Source: Nocardioides abyssi (GTDB lineage Bacteria > Actinomycetota > Actinomycetes > Propionibacteriales > Nocardioidaceae). From it: a stretch of 64,000 nucleotides of DNA. The stretch covers positions 1-64,000 of the forward strand of contig NZ_JAUHJR010000008.1 of NCBI RefSeq assembly GCF_030412915.1, in the 5' to 3' direction. The notes under the pieces were generated by a model. The model saw nothing but the letters and a program-made list of their open reading frames with translations, did no database searches and was not told the origin of the DNA. Positions 16,526-24,662 of the stretch are shown in pieces (positions within the stretch are counted from its first letter, which is position 1; each line of letters opens with the position of its first letter). Both the position numbers and the translations under genes were made by a program.

Positions 16526-17692
16526 TCAGTACATCCCCGGGTCGACCTTGTGGCCGAACTCGTGCGCGCCGAACATCTGCAACGCCCGCTCGGGGTCGTT
16601 GGCGGCGTGCACGCGGCCGGCGTGGGCGTCGCGCCAGGCGCGCTGGAGATAGGTGCCCTCGGCGAGCGCGCGGCCGCCCGAGGCCTCGAAGAGCGCGTCG
16701 ATCGCATCGATGGCGCGCTGGCTGCCGAGGACCTGGTCGCGGCGGACCCGCAGGCGCAGGCCGAGCGGGATCTTCTCCCCCTTCGCGACGTGGTCCATCT
16801 CCTCGCGGATGTTGTTGACCAGCAGCGCCCAGGCCGCGTCGATCTCGCTGCTCGCCTTGGCGATGCGGACGGCCGCGAACGGGTCGAGGGAGGCCTTCTC
16901 GCCGAGGTACGCCGCGCGCGTGCGCTTCTGCTGCATCTCGACGTGCTCGGCGTACGCCCCGCGCGCCATGCCGATGATCGGCGTGGTGATGGTGCCGGTG
17001 AAGATCGAGTGGAAGGGCAGCTTGTAGAGGTCGGAGGTGTTCTGCTCCTGGCCCGGGCCCTTGCACGCGCCGGTCTGGCTCATCGAGAGCGTGAACGCCT
17101 CGGGGATGAACACGTCCTCGACCAGGATGTCGTTGGAGCCGGTGCCGCGCAGGCCGACCATGTGCCAGACGTCGATGACCTGGTACTTCTCGCGCGGGAC
17201 CATGAACGTCTTGAAGTCCACGACCTGGCCGTCGGCGTTGAAGACGAGGCCGCCGAGCAGCACCCAGCTGCAGTGGTCGCAGCCGGAGGAGAAGCTCCAC
17301 TTGCCGGACAGGATGTAGCCGCCGTCGGTGACGGTCGCCTTGCCGGTCGGGGCGTAGGAGGAGCTCAGGCGGGTGTTGGTGTCCTCGCCCCAGACCGCCT
17401 GCTGCGCCTCGTCGGCGAAGAGGGCGACCTGCCAGGGGTGCACGCCGACGACGCTGGAGACCCAGCCGGTCGACCCGCACGCGGACGCGATGTCGCGCAC
17501 CGCGGTGTAGAAGGTGACGGGGTCGGCCTCGAACCCGTCGAAGCGCTTGGGCTGGAGCAGCCGGAAGAACCCGACCTCCTCCAGCTCCTTGATGCTCGCC
17601 TCCGGCACGACCCGCAGGCGCTCGGCCTCGTCGGCGCGCTCGCGGATGGTGGGCAGCAGGTCACGAACGCCGTCGAGCACAGCCTGGGACAT
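16526..17692 (-). CDS. hsaA: Flavin-dependent 3-HSA hydroxylase HsaA
   Basis: A 388-residue two-component flavin monooxygenase of the acyl-CoA dehydrogenase fold that hydroxylates 3-HSA to the catechol 3,4-DHSA with reduced flavin from HsaB. Conserved stretches are ELEEVGFFRLLQPKRFDGFE, GKWSFSSGCDHCSWVLLGG, VDFKTFMVPR and MVGLRGTGSNDI, with the C-terminal QMFGAHEFGHKVDPGMY. First gene of the leftward hsa run; a KstR box lies 36 bases upstream of the ATG. Confidence 0.93.
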   Translation of the reverse strand: MSQAVLDGVRDLLPTIRERADEAERLRVVPEASIKELEEVGFFRLLQPKRFDGFEADPVTFYTAVRDIASACGSTGWVSSVVGVHPWQVALFADEAQQAVWGEDTNTRLSSSYAPTGKATVTDGGYILSGKWSFSSGCDHCSWVLLGGLVFNADGQVVDFKTFMVPREKYQVIDVWHMVGLRGTGSNDILVEDVFIPEAFTLSMSQTGACKGPGQEQNTSDLYKLPFHSIFTGTITTPIIGMARGAYAEHVEMQQKRTRAAYLGEKASLDPFAAVRIAKASSEIDAAWALLVNNIREEMDHVAKGEKIPLGLRLRVRRDQVLGSQRAIDAIDALFEASGGRALAEGTYLQRAWRDAHAGRVHAANDPERALQMFGAHEFGHKVDPGMY

Positions 17693-17728
17693 CGCCAACT
17701 CCTGTCGTGGTGGGACGTCGGCAATACT

Positions 17729-17742
17729 AGAACACGTTCTTG
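17729..17742. promoter_or_regulatory. KstR operator upstream of hsaA
   Basis: TAGAACACGTTCTT fits the mycobacterial KstR motif (TNNAACNNGTTNNA) except for the last base. It lies in the gap between hsaA and the VOC gene. KstR represses ring A/B and side-chain genes until a steroid-CoA ligand appears. No kstR gene is in the window. Confidence 0.8.
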
Positions 17743-17784
17743 TTTTGGACCAGGCGCCACTCTCGGCGGGTTCCCGCGCTCGGG

Positions 17785-18168
17785 TCAGGCGGGGCGGTAG
17801 CGGCTGAGCACGCAGAACTCGTTGCCCTCCGGGTCGGCCAGGACGGCCCAGCCCGAGTCGCCGTCGCGCCGGTCGTCGAACATCGTGGCGCCCAGGCCGA
17901 GGATCCGGTCGACCTCCTCGTCGCGGCTGCGGTCGGTGGGTCGCAGGCACAGGTGCATGCGGTTCTTCACCGTCTTGGCCTCGGGCACCTTGAGGAACAG
18001 CAGGTACCGGTCGTCGGGCCCCACCAGCCCGCACTCCTCCTCCCCCGGCTCGTTCTCGCCCTCCTCGGCGGTCGGGAGCCGGTGGTCCTCGAGGACCTGC
18101 GCCCACCACATCGTCTGGGCGTACGGGTCGTGGGCGTCGATGCAGAAGTTGGATGCGCGAGATGCCAT
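17785..18168 (-). CDS. VOC-fold (glyoxalase/bleomycin resistance-type) protein
   Basis: A 127-residue VOC-superfamily protein beginning MASRASNFCIDAHDPYAQTM. Internal features are RYLLFLKVPEAKTVKNRMHL and the terminal SGWAVLADPEGNEFCVLSRY, the usual metal/dimer-edge signature. Function unknown: such proteins may be dioxygenases, epimerases or binding proteins. ATG 18168 has GACGGGG upstream; an ATG at 18189 would add seven residues. It is 42 bases upstream of the KstR box, so it may or may not belong to the steroid regulon. Confidence 0.72.
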   Translation of the reverse strand: MASRASNFCIDAHDPYAQTMWWAQVLEDHRLPTAEEGENEPGEEECGLVGPDDRYLLFLKVPEAKTVKNRMHLCLRPTDRSRDEEVDRILGLGATMFDDRRDGDSGWAVLADPEGNEFCVLSRYRPA

Positions 18169-18488
18169 GCCCCGTCTGTACCCCTCCACCCCCGCCCCCG
18201 TCGACCGGATTCGCTCCTTTCGCCGGTCGAGCAGCGAGCCCTGGCGAGCGTCGACGAGACCCTGGCAGCCGAATCTCGGCCTCGAGGACGTGGGTGGTCG
18301 CGGTGGAGCAGCTATGAGGGCGAGGTACGCCGTGGCTCGCGCGCCGCCGCCGGCTATCGGCTGGTTGAGGAGGGCCGCCAGGCCCGTCTCGAAACCCGCC
18401 GAGAAACTCCTCAGATTGATGTCCGAATACTGGTCTGACCTGGGGAAACACCCCCACCACTGTCGGTGGTCGCTGCTTGAGTAGACCC
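18169..18488. other. Intergenic stretch with repeat arms upstream of the DUF222 gene
   Basis: There is no gene in these 320 bases. They hold the left arm of the 38-bp inverted repeat (18225-18262) and a degenerate related copy at about 18361-18393 (GGTTGAGGAGGGCCGCCAGG followed by CCCGTCTCGAAACCC). I see no clear promoter for the DUF222 gene. Confidence 0.6.
18225..18262 (+). repeat. Left arm of 38-bp inverted repeat flanking the DUF222/HNH gene
   Basis: The 38 bases beginning GGTCGAGCAGCGAGCCCTGG are repeated as the reverse complement at 19879-19916 with one mismatch. The arms bracket the DUF222/HNH gene with about 1.6 kb between them. Confidence 0.8.
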
Positions 18489-19751
18489 ATGGCCAAGGAC
18501 GCCCGACACAGTGCGCACCCGGTGTGCCGCGCGGTCGCGAAGTCCCGCAAGAAGACCCGAGCCGCGTGCAGCTCTCAGCTCTGGCAGCTCTCCGACGACG
18601 AGGTCGCAGCGACCCTGCTCGAGGCCACCCAGTTGCGCACCCAGGCCGAGGCCCTGGAGCTCAAGCTCGCGGCCGAGGCGGACCGGCGCGCGGTCGGGGA
18701 CAAGGTCGGCGCGACCGACACCGCCTCGTGGTGGGGACACGAGACCCGCCAGGACCGGCCCGCCGCGAAGCGCCGGATGCGGCTGGCCGAGTCCTTGGAC
18801 CGCCACGCACCCACGTCCGCTGCGCTGGCGGAGGGCGCGATCAGCATCGAGCACGCGAAGGTGATCACCGACTGCGTCGACCGGCTGCCGGATGACCTGC
18901 CCGACCCGACGATCCCGGAGCGGGCCGAGAAGCACCTCCTGACCGAGGCGCTCGACCGCGACCCGAAGTCGCTGGCGATCCTGGCCAAGCACGTCCTCAC
19001 CGTCGTCGCCCCCGAGATCGGCGAGGAACGCGACGCCCGCGCGTTGGAACGTGAGGAACGTGAAGCACGGGCCAACGCCTGGCTGACGATGTGCCCGGAC
19101 GGGCGGGGCAGCTACCGCGGGAAGTTCTCGATCCCGACCCTGCACGGCGAGATGCTGAAGAAGATGCTGCTCGCCTTCGCCGCACCCAAGCACCAAGCAG
19201 CCATCAAGACGGGGGACAGCGAGCCCGAGGTCGAGCGCCGCCCCTCGCCTGAGCGGATGGGCGACGCGTTCTGCGAGCTCCTCGAGCGACTCCCCGCCGA
19301 CAAGCTCCCCCAGCTCGGCGGCCTGAACGCCTCCGTCGTCGTCCTCATCGACTTCACCGACCTCACGAGCGAGACCGGCCGCGCCACGCTGGAGTCCGGC
19401 GAACCGATCTCCGCATCGCTCGCCCGCCGGATGGCCTGCGAGGCCGGACTCCTCCCCGCCGTCCTCGGCAGGACGTCAGAGCTCCTCGACCTCGGCCACA
19501 CCGCCCGCCTCTTCTCCGGCGCCCAGCGCCGCGGACTGGCGATCACGCAGCAGACCTGCACCGCCGCCGGCTGCGACTGTCCGGCCCATCTCTGCCACGC
19601 CCACCACGACACCAGCTGGCGCTCCGGCGGCAAGACAGACATGAAGAACGCCCGGCTCCTCTGCCCCAGGCACCACGCCCGGATCCACGACCCGCGGTTC
19701 GAGACCACCCACCACCCCGACGGCGGCGTCTCCTTCCACATACGGACATAG
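18489..19751 (+). CDS. DUF222 and HNH endonuclease domain protein
   Basis: A 420-residue protein with an N-terminal DUF222 (13E12-repeat-like) region and a C-terminal HNH nuclease. The nuclease carries CTAAGCDCPAHLCHAHHDTS, a KNARLLCPRHHARIH block and Cys pairs for structural zinc. HNH proteins of this type occur in many copies in Nocardioides and mycobacteria; their biological role is not established. ATG 18489 was chosen over a TTG at 18477. It separates the hsa genes from hsaG/hsaF and is enclosed by the inverted repeat at 18225 and 19879, suggesting insertion as a unit. Confidence 0.88.
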   Translation: MAKDARHSAHPVCRAVAKSRKKTRAACSSQLWQLSDDEVAATLLEATQLRTQAEALELKLAAEADRRAVGDKVGATDTASWWGHETRQDRPAAKRRMRLAESLDRHAPTSAALAEGAISIEHAKVITDCVDRLPDDLPDPTIPERAEKHLLTEALDRDPKSLAILAKHVLTVVAPEIGEERDARALEREEREARANAWLTMCPDGRGSYRGKFSIPTLHGEMLKKMLLAFAAPKHQAAIKTGDSEPEVERRPSPERMGDAFCELLERLPADKLPQLGGLNASVVVLIDFTDLTSETGRATLESGEPISASLARRMACEAGLLPAVLGRTSELLDLGHTARLFSGAQRRGLAITQQTCTAAGCDCPAHLCHAHHDTSWRSGGKTDMKNARLLCPRHHARIHDPRFETTHHPDGGVSFHIRT

Positions 19752-19763
19752 ACCGCGAAGCCG

Positions 19764-19916
19764 CCGGTTGAGCAGCGAAGGCGTGCTGCGCCTGAGCGTC
19801 GACGAAACCCCCGCACCCGCGCAGGGCAGCAACCACCCACCGGCCCGACGAGCGCCCCAGCGCCCTGCGCACCTCGCCGGGTCTCGACGACGCTCGCCAG
19901 GGCTCGCTGCTCGACC
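19764..19916 (-). repeat. Right arm of the DUF222-flanking inverted repeat plus a degenerate copy
   Basis: 19879-19916 is the right arm (reverse complement of 18225-18262, 37 of 38 bases). At about 19764-19809 a degenerate copy in the left-arm orientation (GGTTGAGCAGCGAAGG, later GAGCGTCGACGAAACCC) contains a short insertion. Four related copies therefore surround the gene. Confidence 0.75.
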
Positions 19917-19927
19917 AGCGGAGGCGG

Positions 19928-21016
19928 TCAGGCGTTGGCGGCGGCCTTGTCCTGCTCGGCCTTGAGCATCAGGGCGATGTCGATGAGCTGGTCCTCCTGG
20001 CCGCCGATCAGCTTGCGCCGGCCGGCCTCGAGCAGGATCTTCGCGCCGGAGACGCCGTACCGGTCGGCGGCGTTGCCGGCGTGCTTGAGGAAGGAGGAGT
20101 AGACGCCGGCGTACCCCATCATCAGCGTCATCCGGTCGAGCTGGCACTCCTCCGGCATGGCGGGCTTGATGACGTCCTCGGAGGCGTCGACGATCTGCAG
20201 GAAGTCGACGCCGGTGCGCCAGCCGAGCTTGTCGCAGACGCCGATGAACGCCTCGAGCGGGGTGTTGCCGGCACCGGCGCCGAAGCGACGGACCGAGCCG
20301 TCGATCTGGGTGGCGCCCGCGCGGGCGGCGATGACGGTGTTGGCGACGCCGAGGCCGAGGTTCTCGTGGCCGTGGAAGCCGACGTCGGCCTGCGAGCCGA
20401 TCTCGGCGACGACGGCGGAGACCCGGTCGGCGGTCTGCTCCATGACCAGGGCGCCGGCGGAGTCGACGACGTACACGCACTGGCAGCCGGCGTCGACCAT
20501 GATCCGCGCCTGCCTGGCCAGCACCTCGGGCGGTTGGGTGTGGCTCATCATCAGGAACCCGACGGTCTCCAGCCCCAGCTCGCGGGCGAGCCCGAAGTGC
20601 TGGATGGAGACGTCGGCCTCGGTGCAGTGGGTGGCGATCCGGCAGATCTGGCCGCCGTTGTCCTGCGCCGCGCGGATGTCGTCCTTGGTGCCGACGCCGG
20701 GGAGCATGAGGAAGGCGATCTTGGCCGTCTTCGCCGTCTCGGCCGCGATGCGGATGAGCTCCTGCTCGGGCGTGCGGGAGAAGCCGTAGTTGAACGACGA
20801 GCCGCCGAGCCCGTCTCCGTGGGTGACCTCGATGACCGGGACGCCGGAGGTGTCGAGGGCCTCGACGATGTCGTGCACCTCCTGCGCGGTGAACTGGTGC
20901 CGCTTGTGGTGCGACCCGTCGCGCAGGCAGGTGTCGGTGAGCCGCAGGTCGAGGTCGCCGCCGTGGGCGTCCCTCCACGTGCGCGCCAGGGCGTTCAGCT
21001 GGGTGGTCCCGGTCAT
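19928..21016 (-). CDS. hsaF: 4-hydroxy-2-oxoacid aldolase HsaF
   Basis: A 362-residue aldolase of the DmpG family that splits the 4-hydroxy-2-oxo acid from the ring-A fragment to pyruvate and propanal (or acetaldehyde). The metal site is shown by [17 protein letters not shown] at the start and by [29 protein letters not shown] follows. In this family the aldehyde is channelled directly to the partner HsaG, encoded one base upstream. Leftward operon hsaG-hsaF. Confidence 0.93.
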   Translation of the reverse strand: MTGTTQLNALARTWRDAHGGDLDLRLTDTCLRDGSHHKRHQFTAQEVHDIVEALDTSGVPVIEVTHGDGLGGSSFNYGFSRTPEQELIRIAAETAKTAKIAFLMLPGVGTKDDIRAAQDNGGQICRIATHCTEADVSIQHFGLARELGLETVGFLMMSHTQPPEVLARQARIMVDAGCQCVYVVDSAGALVMEQTADRVSAVVAEIGSQADVGFHGHENLGLGVANTVIAARAGATQIDGSVRRFGAGAGNTPLEAFIGVCDKLGWRTGVDFLQIVDASEDVIKPAMPEECQLDRMTLMMGYAGVYSSFLKHAGNAADRYGVSGAKILLEAGRRKLIGGQEDQLIDIALMLKAEQDKAAANA

Positions 21017-21017
21017 G

Positions 21018-21938
21018 TCAGGCCTCCTTGCGGCCGGCGAGCACGGCCCGCGCGATGTTGTCGCCGACCTGTGCCGCGGCGGCGGTCATGATGTCGAGGT
21101 TGCCGGAGTACGGCGGGAGGTAGTCCCCGGCGCCCTCGACCTCGACGAAGATCGAGACCTTGACCTGGCCCTGCGTGGCGGCCGACGGCTCGTCGACCTG
21201 CGGCTCCTGCAGGAGGCGGTAGCCCGGGACGTACTCCTGGACGGCCTTCTCCATCGCGAAGACCGACTGCACGATCGCGTCGCGGTCGGCGTCGGGCGGG
21301 ACCGCGCAGAAGATCGTGTCGCGCATGATCATCGGCGGCTCGGCCGGGTTGAGGATGATGATCGCCTTGCCGCGCTCGGCGCCGCCGATCCGCTCCACGC
21401 CGGCGGCGGTGGTGCGGGTGAACTCGTCGATGTTGGCGCGGGTGCCGGGGCCGGCGGAGACGCTGGAGACCGAGGCGACGATCTCGGCGTACGGCACCGG
21501 TGCGACCCGGGAGACCGCCGCCACCATCGGGATGGTGGCCTGGCCGCCGCAGGTGATCATGTTGACGTTCATCGCGCCGACGTGCTCCTCGCCGTTGACC
21601 GGCGGGATCACGGCCGGGCCGACCGACGCGGGGGTCAGGTCGACCGCGCGGATGCCGGCCTCCTCGTAGCGGGGTGCGTACTCCCGGTGCACGTAGGCCG
21701 AGGTGGCCTCGAAGATCAGGTCGGGCAGCTCGTCCTGCTTCAGCAGCCAGTCGACGCCCTCGTGGGACGCCTCGAGGCCCTGCTGGGCGGCGAGCCTGAG
21801 GCCCTCGGACGAGGGGTCCACGCCGATCATCCAGCGCGGCTCGACGCTGCCGCCCTCGGCGGCACCGCGCAGCAGCTTGTACATCAGGTCGGTGCCGATG
21901 TTGCCCGGACCGACGATGGCCGCGGTCAGCTTGGTCAT
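21018..21938 (-). CDS. hsaG: Acylating aldehyde dehydrogenase HsaG
   Basis: A 306-residue DmpF-type CoA-acylating propanal/acetaldehyde dehydrogenase. NAD-binding motif [18 protein letters not shown], catalytic Cys in [14 protein letters not shown], and [17 protein letters not shown] are diagnostic. It converts the aldehyde released by HsaF to propanoyl- or acetyl-CoA. First gene of the leftward pair, 72 bases from divergent kstD. In mycobacteria hsaE lies upstream of hsaG, but here there is no room for it. Confidence 0.93.
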   Translation of the reverse strand: MTKLTAAIVGPGNIGTDLMYKLLRGAAEGGSVEPRWMIGVDPSSEGLRLAAQQGLEASHEGVDWLLKQDELPDLIFEATSAYVHREYAPRYEEAGIRAVDLTPASVGPAVIPPVNGEEHVGAMNVNMITCGGQATIPMVAAVSRVAPVPYAEIVASVSSVSAGPGTRANIDEFTRTTAAGVERIGGAERGKAIIILNPAEPPMIMRDTIFCAVPPDADRDAIVQSVFAMEKAVQEYVPGYRLLQEPQVDEPSAATQGQVKVSIFVEVEGAGDYLPPYSGNLDIMTAAAAQVGDNIARAVLAGRKEA

Positions 21939-21986
21939 GTCTGGGTGGACCTCTCGGAGATGGCGTCGAACGACAGGTCACCATGC

Positions 21987-22000
21987 TAGAACCTGTTACA
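21987..22000. promoter_or_regulatory. KstR operator between hsaG and kstD
   Basis: TAGAACCTGTTACA matches TNNAACNNGTTNNA at every fixed position. It ends 10 bases before the kstD ATG and lies 49 bases upstream of the hsaG ATG. The short distance to kstD suggests the site overlaps the transcription start, with a leaderless or near-leaderless kstD mRNA. Confidence 0.85.
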
Positions 22001-22010
22001 GTTTTGCGCC

Positions 22011-23759
22011 ATGACGGGGTCTCCTCACGCCACCTCCAGCGGATCGCCGACCGACCTCCCCAGCGAGGTCGACGTGGTCGTCGTCGGCGCCGGCGCGGCC
22101 GGCATGTCCGCCGCCCTCGCGGCCGCCGACCGCGGTCTCGACACGATCCTGCTGGAGAAGAGCCGGTGGTTCGGCGGCTCGACCGCGCGCAGCGGCGGAG
22201 GGGTCTGGATCCCCGGCAACTACGCGCTCAAGTCGGCCGGCCAGGACGACGCGCTGGAGAACTCCAAGCTCTACCTCGACTCGATCGTCGGCGACGTCGT
22301 GCCGAAGGTCCGCCGCGACACCTACGTCGACCGCGGCGCGGAGGTCATGGACTTCATCAAGGCCCGCACGCCGGTGCGGTTCACCTGGGTGCCCGACTAC
22401 GCCGACTACCACCCCGAGCAGCCGGGCGGCCGGCCCGCGGGGCGGACGGTCGAGCCGGTCCCGCTGGACGCGAGCTCCCTCGGCGCGGAGCTCGAGCGGC
22501 TCCACCCGCCGTACACCAAGGCGCCGGCCAACATGATCGTCACGCAGGCCGACTTCCGGAAGATCAGCCTCGGCATGCGCACCGTCCGCGGCCCGCTGAC
22601 GATGGTCAAGGTGACCGTCAGGCGGATCATCGCCGGGCTGCTGCGCCGCCGGATGTACGCCATGGGCAACGCGATCGCGATCGGGCTGCGCAAGGGCCTC
22701 GTCGACGCGCGCGTGCCGGTCCACTACGAGACCGAGCTGCGCGACCTGGTGGTCGAGGGCGGCCGCGTCGTCGGCGTGCGGGTGCTGCGCGACGGGGTCG
22801 AGCAGGTCGTCCGCGCGCGCCGCGGCGTCGTCCTCGGCAGCGGCGGCTTCGAGCGCAGCGCCGAGCTGCGCGAGCGGTTCCTCCCCCAGCCGACCTCGGT
22901 GGAGTGGACGACCGGCTCGCAGAACAACACCGGTGCCGGGCTCGTCGCCGGCATGGCCGCCGGCGCCCGCACCGACCTGCTCGACGACGGCTGGTGGGGC
23001 CCGACGATCCCGCTGCCGGGCCGGCCGTGGTTCTGCCTGGCCGAGCGCAACCTGCCGGGCTCGATCATCGTCAACCAGGCCGGCGAGCGGTACATGAACG
23101 AGGCGCTCCCCTACGTCGAGGCCGTCCACGAGATGTACCGGGGCGAGCAGACCGGCGTCGCGCACGTGCCGTCGTGGATGGTCATCGACCAGCGCTACCG
23201 CAACCGCTACGTCTTCGCCGGCCTCATGCCGCGCCAGCCCTTCCCGGGCAAGTGGTTCAAGGAGGGCGTGGTCAAGAAGGCCGACACCCTCGCCGGCCTG
23301 GCCGACGAGATCGGCGTCCCGGCCGACACCCTGGCGCGGACCGTCGAGCGCTTCAACGGCTTCGCCGCGACCGGCGTCGACGCCGACTTCCACCGCGGCG
23401 AGTCGGCCTACGACAAGTACTACTCCGACCCGACGGTCAAGCCCAACCCGTCGCTGCACCGCATCGACGAGGGACCGTTCTACGCCGTCAAGATCGTCCC
23501 CGGCGACCTCGGCACCAAGGGGGGTCTCGTCACCGACGAGCGCGCCCGCGTGCTGCGCGAGGACGGCACCGTGCTCGAGGGGCTGTACGCCGCCGGCAAC
23601 GTGTCGTCCGCGGTCATGGGCAACACCTACCCCGGCCCCGGCGGCACGATCGGCCCGGCGCTGGTCTTCGGCTACCTGGCCGCGGAGGACCTCGCTGCCG
23701 CCCGGCCGGCCGACCAGCAGCACGCCACCCGGCAGACCCCCGAGAAGGAGACCGCCTGA
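22011..23759 (+). CDS. kstD: 3-ketosteroid delta1-dehydrogenase KstD
   Basis: A 582-residue FAD flavoprotein that introduces the 1(2) double bond in ring A, the step that leads to 9,10-seco opening. The FAD-binding motif VVVVGAGAAGMSAALAAADR is at about residues 22-41, with the ATP-side LLEKSRWFGGSTARSGGG next. VLGSGGFERS and the C-terminal GLYAAGNVSSAVMGNTYPGP with GGTIGPALVFGYLAA complete the family pattern. Its stop overlaps the MaoC gene (TGATG). Divergent from hsaG across a perfect KstR box. Confidence 0.93.
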   Translation: MTGSPHATSSGSPTDLPSEVDVVVVGAGAAGMSAALAAADRGLDTILLEKSRWFGGSTARSGGGVWIPGNYALKSAGQDDALENSKLYLDSIVGDVVPKVRRDTYVDRGAEVMDFIKARTPVRFTWVPDYADYHPEQPGGRPAGRTVEPVPLDASSLGAELERLHPPYTKAPANMIVTQADFRKISLGMRTVRGPLTMVKVTVRRIIAGLLRRRMYAMGNAIAIGLRKGLVDARVPVHYETELRDLVVEGGRVVGVRVLRDGVEQVVRARRGVVLGSGGFERSAELRERFLPQPTSVEWTTGSQNNTGAGLVAGMAAGARTDLLDDGWWGPTIPLPGRPWFCLAERNLPGSIIVNQAGERYMNEALPYVEAVHEMYRGEQTGVAHVPSWMVIDQRYRNRYVFAGLMPRQPFPGKWFKEGVVKKADTLAGLADEIGVPADTLARTVERFNGFAATGVDADFHRGESAYDKYYSDPTVKPNPSLHRIDEGPFYAVKIVPGDLGTKGGLVTDERARVLREDGTVLEGLYAAGNVSSAVMGNTYPGPGGTIGPALVFGYLAAEDLAAARPADQQHATRQTPEKETA

Positions 23760-24640
23760 TGCCCATCGACCCCTCCGTGGCGATCGGGGCCGACCTCGGC
23801 TCGCGCACCTTCAGCTGGTCCGAGAGCGACGTGCTGCTCTACCACCTCGGCATCGGCGCCGGTTCGCGCCCGGGCGACAACCTCTCCGCGGCGGCGCTGC
23901 GCTACACCCTCGACGGGCCGGGCCTGCAGGTCCTGCCGTCCTTCGGCGTCGTCGCGCCGACCTTCTCCGAGACCGACCCGCCGCCGCTGGACCTGCCCGG
24001 CTGCGACATCAACCTGGCCCAGGTCGTGCACGGCTCACAGGCGATCACGGTCACCGGCGGGCCGCTGCCCACGAGCGGCACGGCCACGATCCGCACCACG
24101 CTCACCGACGTGTGGGACAAGGGCAAGGCCGCCGTCATCTGGCAGGAGGGCGTCGCGACGTCCGAGGCCGGCGAGGAGCTGTGGCGGGTGCGCTCGTCGA
24201 TCTTCGTCCGCGGCGAGGGCGGCTTCGGCGGCGACCGCGGGTCGTCGACCCCGGTGGCGGTGCCCGACCGGGCGCCCGACGCCGACGCGGCGTACGACGT
24301 CACCCCGCAGCAGGCGCTGCTCTACCGCCTGTGCGGCGACCGCAACCCGCTGCACGCCGACCCGGACTTCGCGAAGGCGGCCGGCTTCCCGGCGCCGATC
24401 CTGCACGGGCTGTGCTCCTACGGCATCGTGCTGCGGACCCTGACCGACGAGCTGCTCGACGGCGACGCGACGAAGGTGGGCGGCTTCGCGGCCAAGTTCG
24501 CCGGCGTGGTCTTCCCGGGCGAGACGATCCGCACCCGCGGGTGGCGCGAGGACGGGCGCATCCTGGCCTCGGCCGAGATCGCCGGCGGCGAGCGCGACGG
24601 CTCGCCGGTGCTCGGTGACGTGGTGCTCGACCTGGCCTGA
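23759..24640 (+). CDS. MaoC-like enoyl-CoA hydratase next to kstD
   Basis: A 293-residue double hot-dog MaoC/hydratase-2 protein. The C-terminal hot dog carries the hydratase motif YRLCGDRNPLHADPDFAKAA followed by FPAPILHGLC, with the Asp/His pair. The N-terminal hot dog is degenerate. It is placed like M. tuberculosis Rv3538, a steroid-side-chain-type hydratase beside kstD. Probable role: hydration of an enoyl-CoA during steroid side-chain or ring degradation; exact substrate is inferred only from context. Confidence 0.82.
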   Translation: MPIDPSVAIGADLGSRTFSWSESDVLLYHLGIGAGSRPGDNLSAAALRYTLDGPGLQVLPSFGVVAPTFSETDPPPLDLPGCDINLAQVVHGSQAITVTGGPLPTSGTATIRTTLTDVWDKGKAAVIWQEGVATSEAGEELWRVRSSIFVRGEGGFGGDRGSSTPVAVPDRAPDADAAYDVTPQQALLYRLCGDRNPLHADPDFAKAAGFPAPILHGLCSYGIVLRTLTDELLDGDATKVGGFAAKFAGVVFPGETIRTRGWREDGRILASAEIAGGERDGSPVLGDVVLDLA

Positions 24641-24662
24641 GCAGCTCCCCGAGAGGGCCGGG

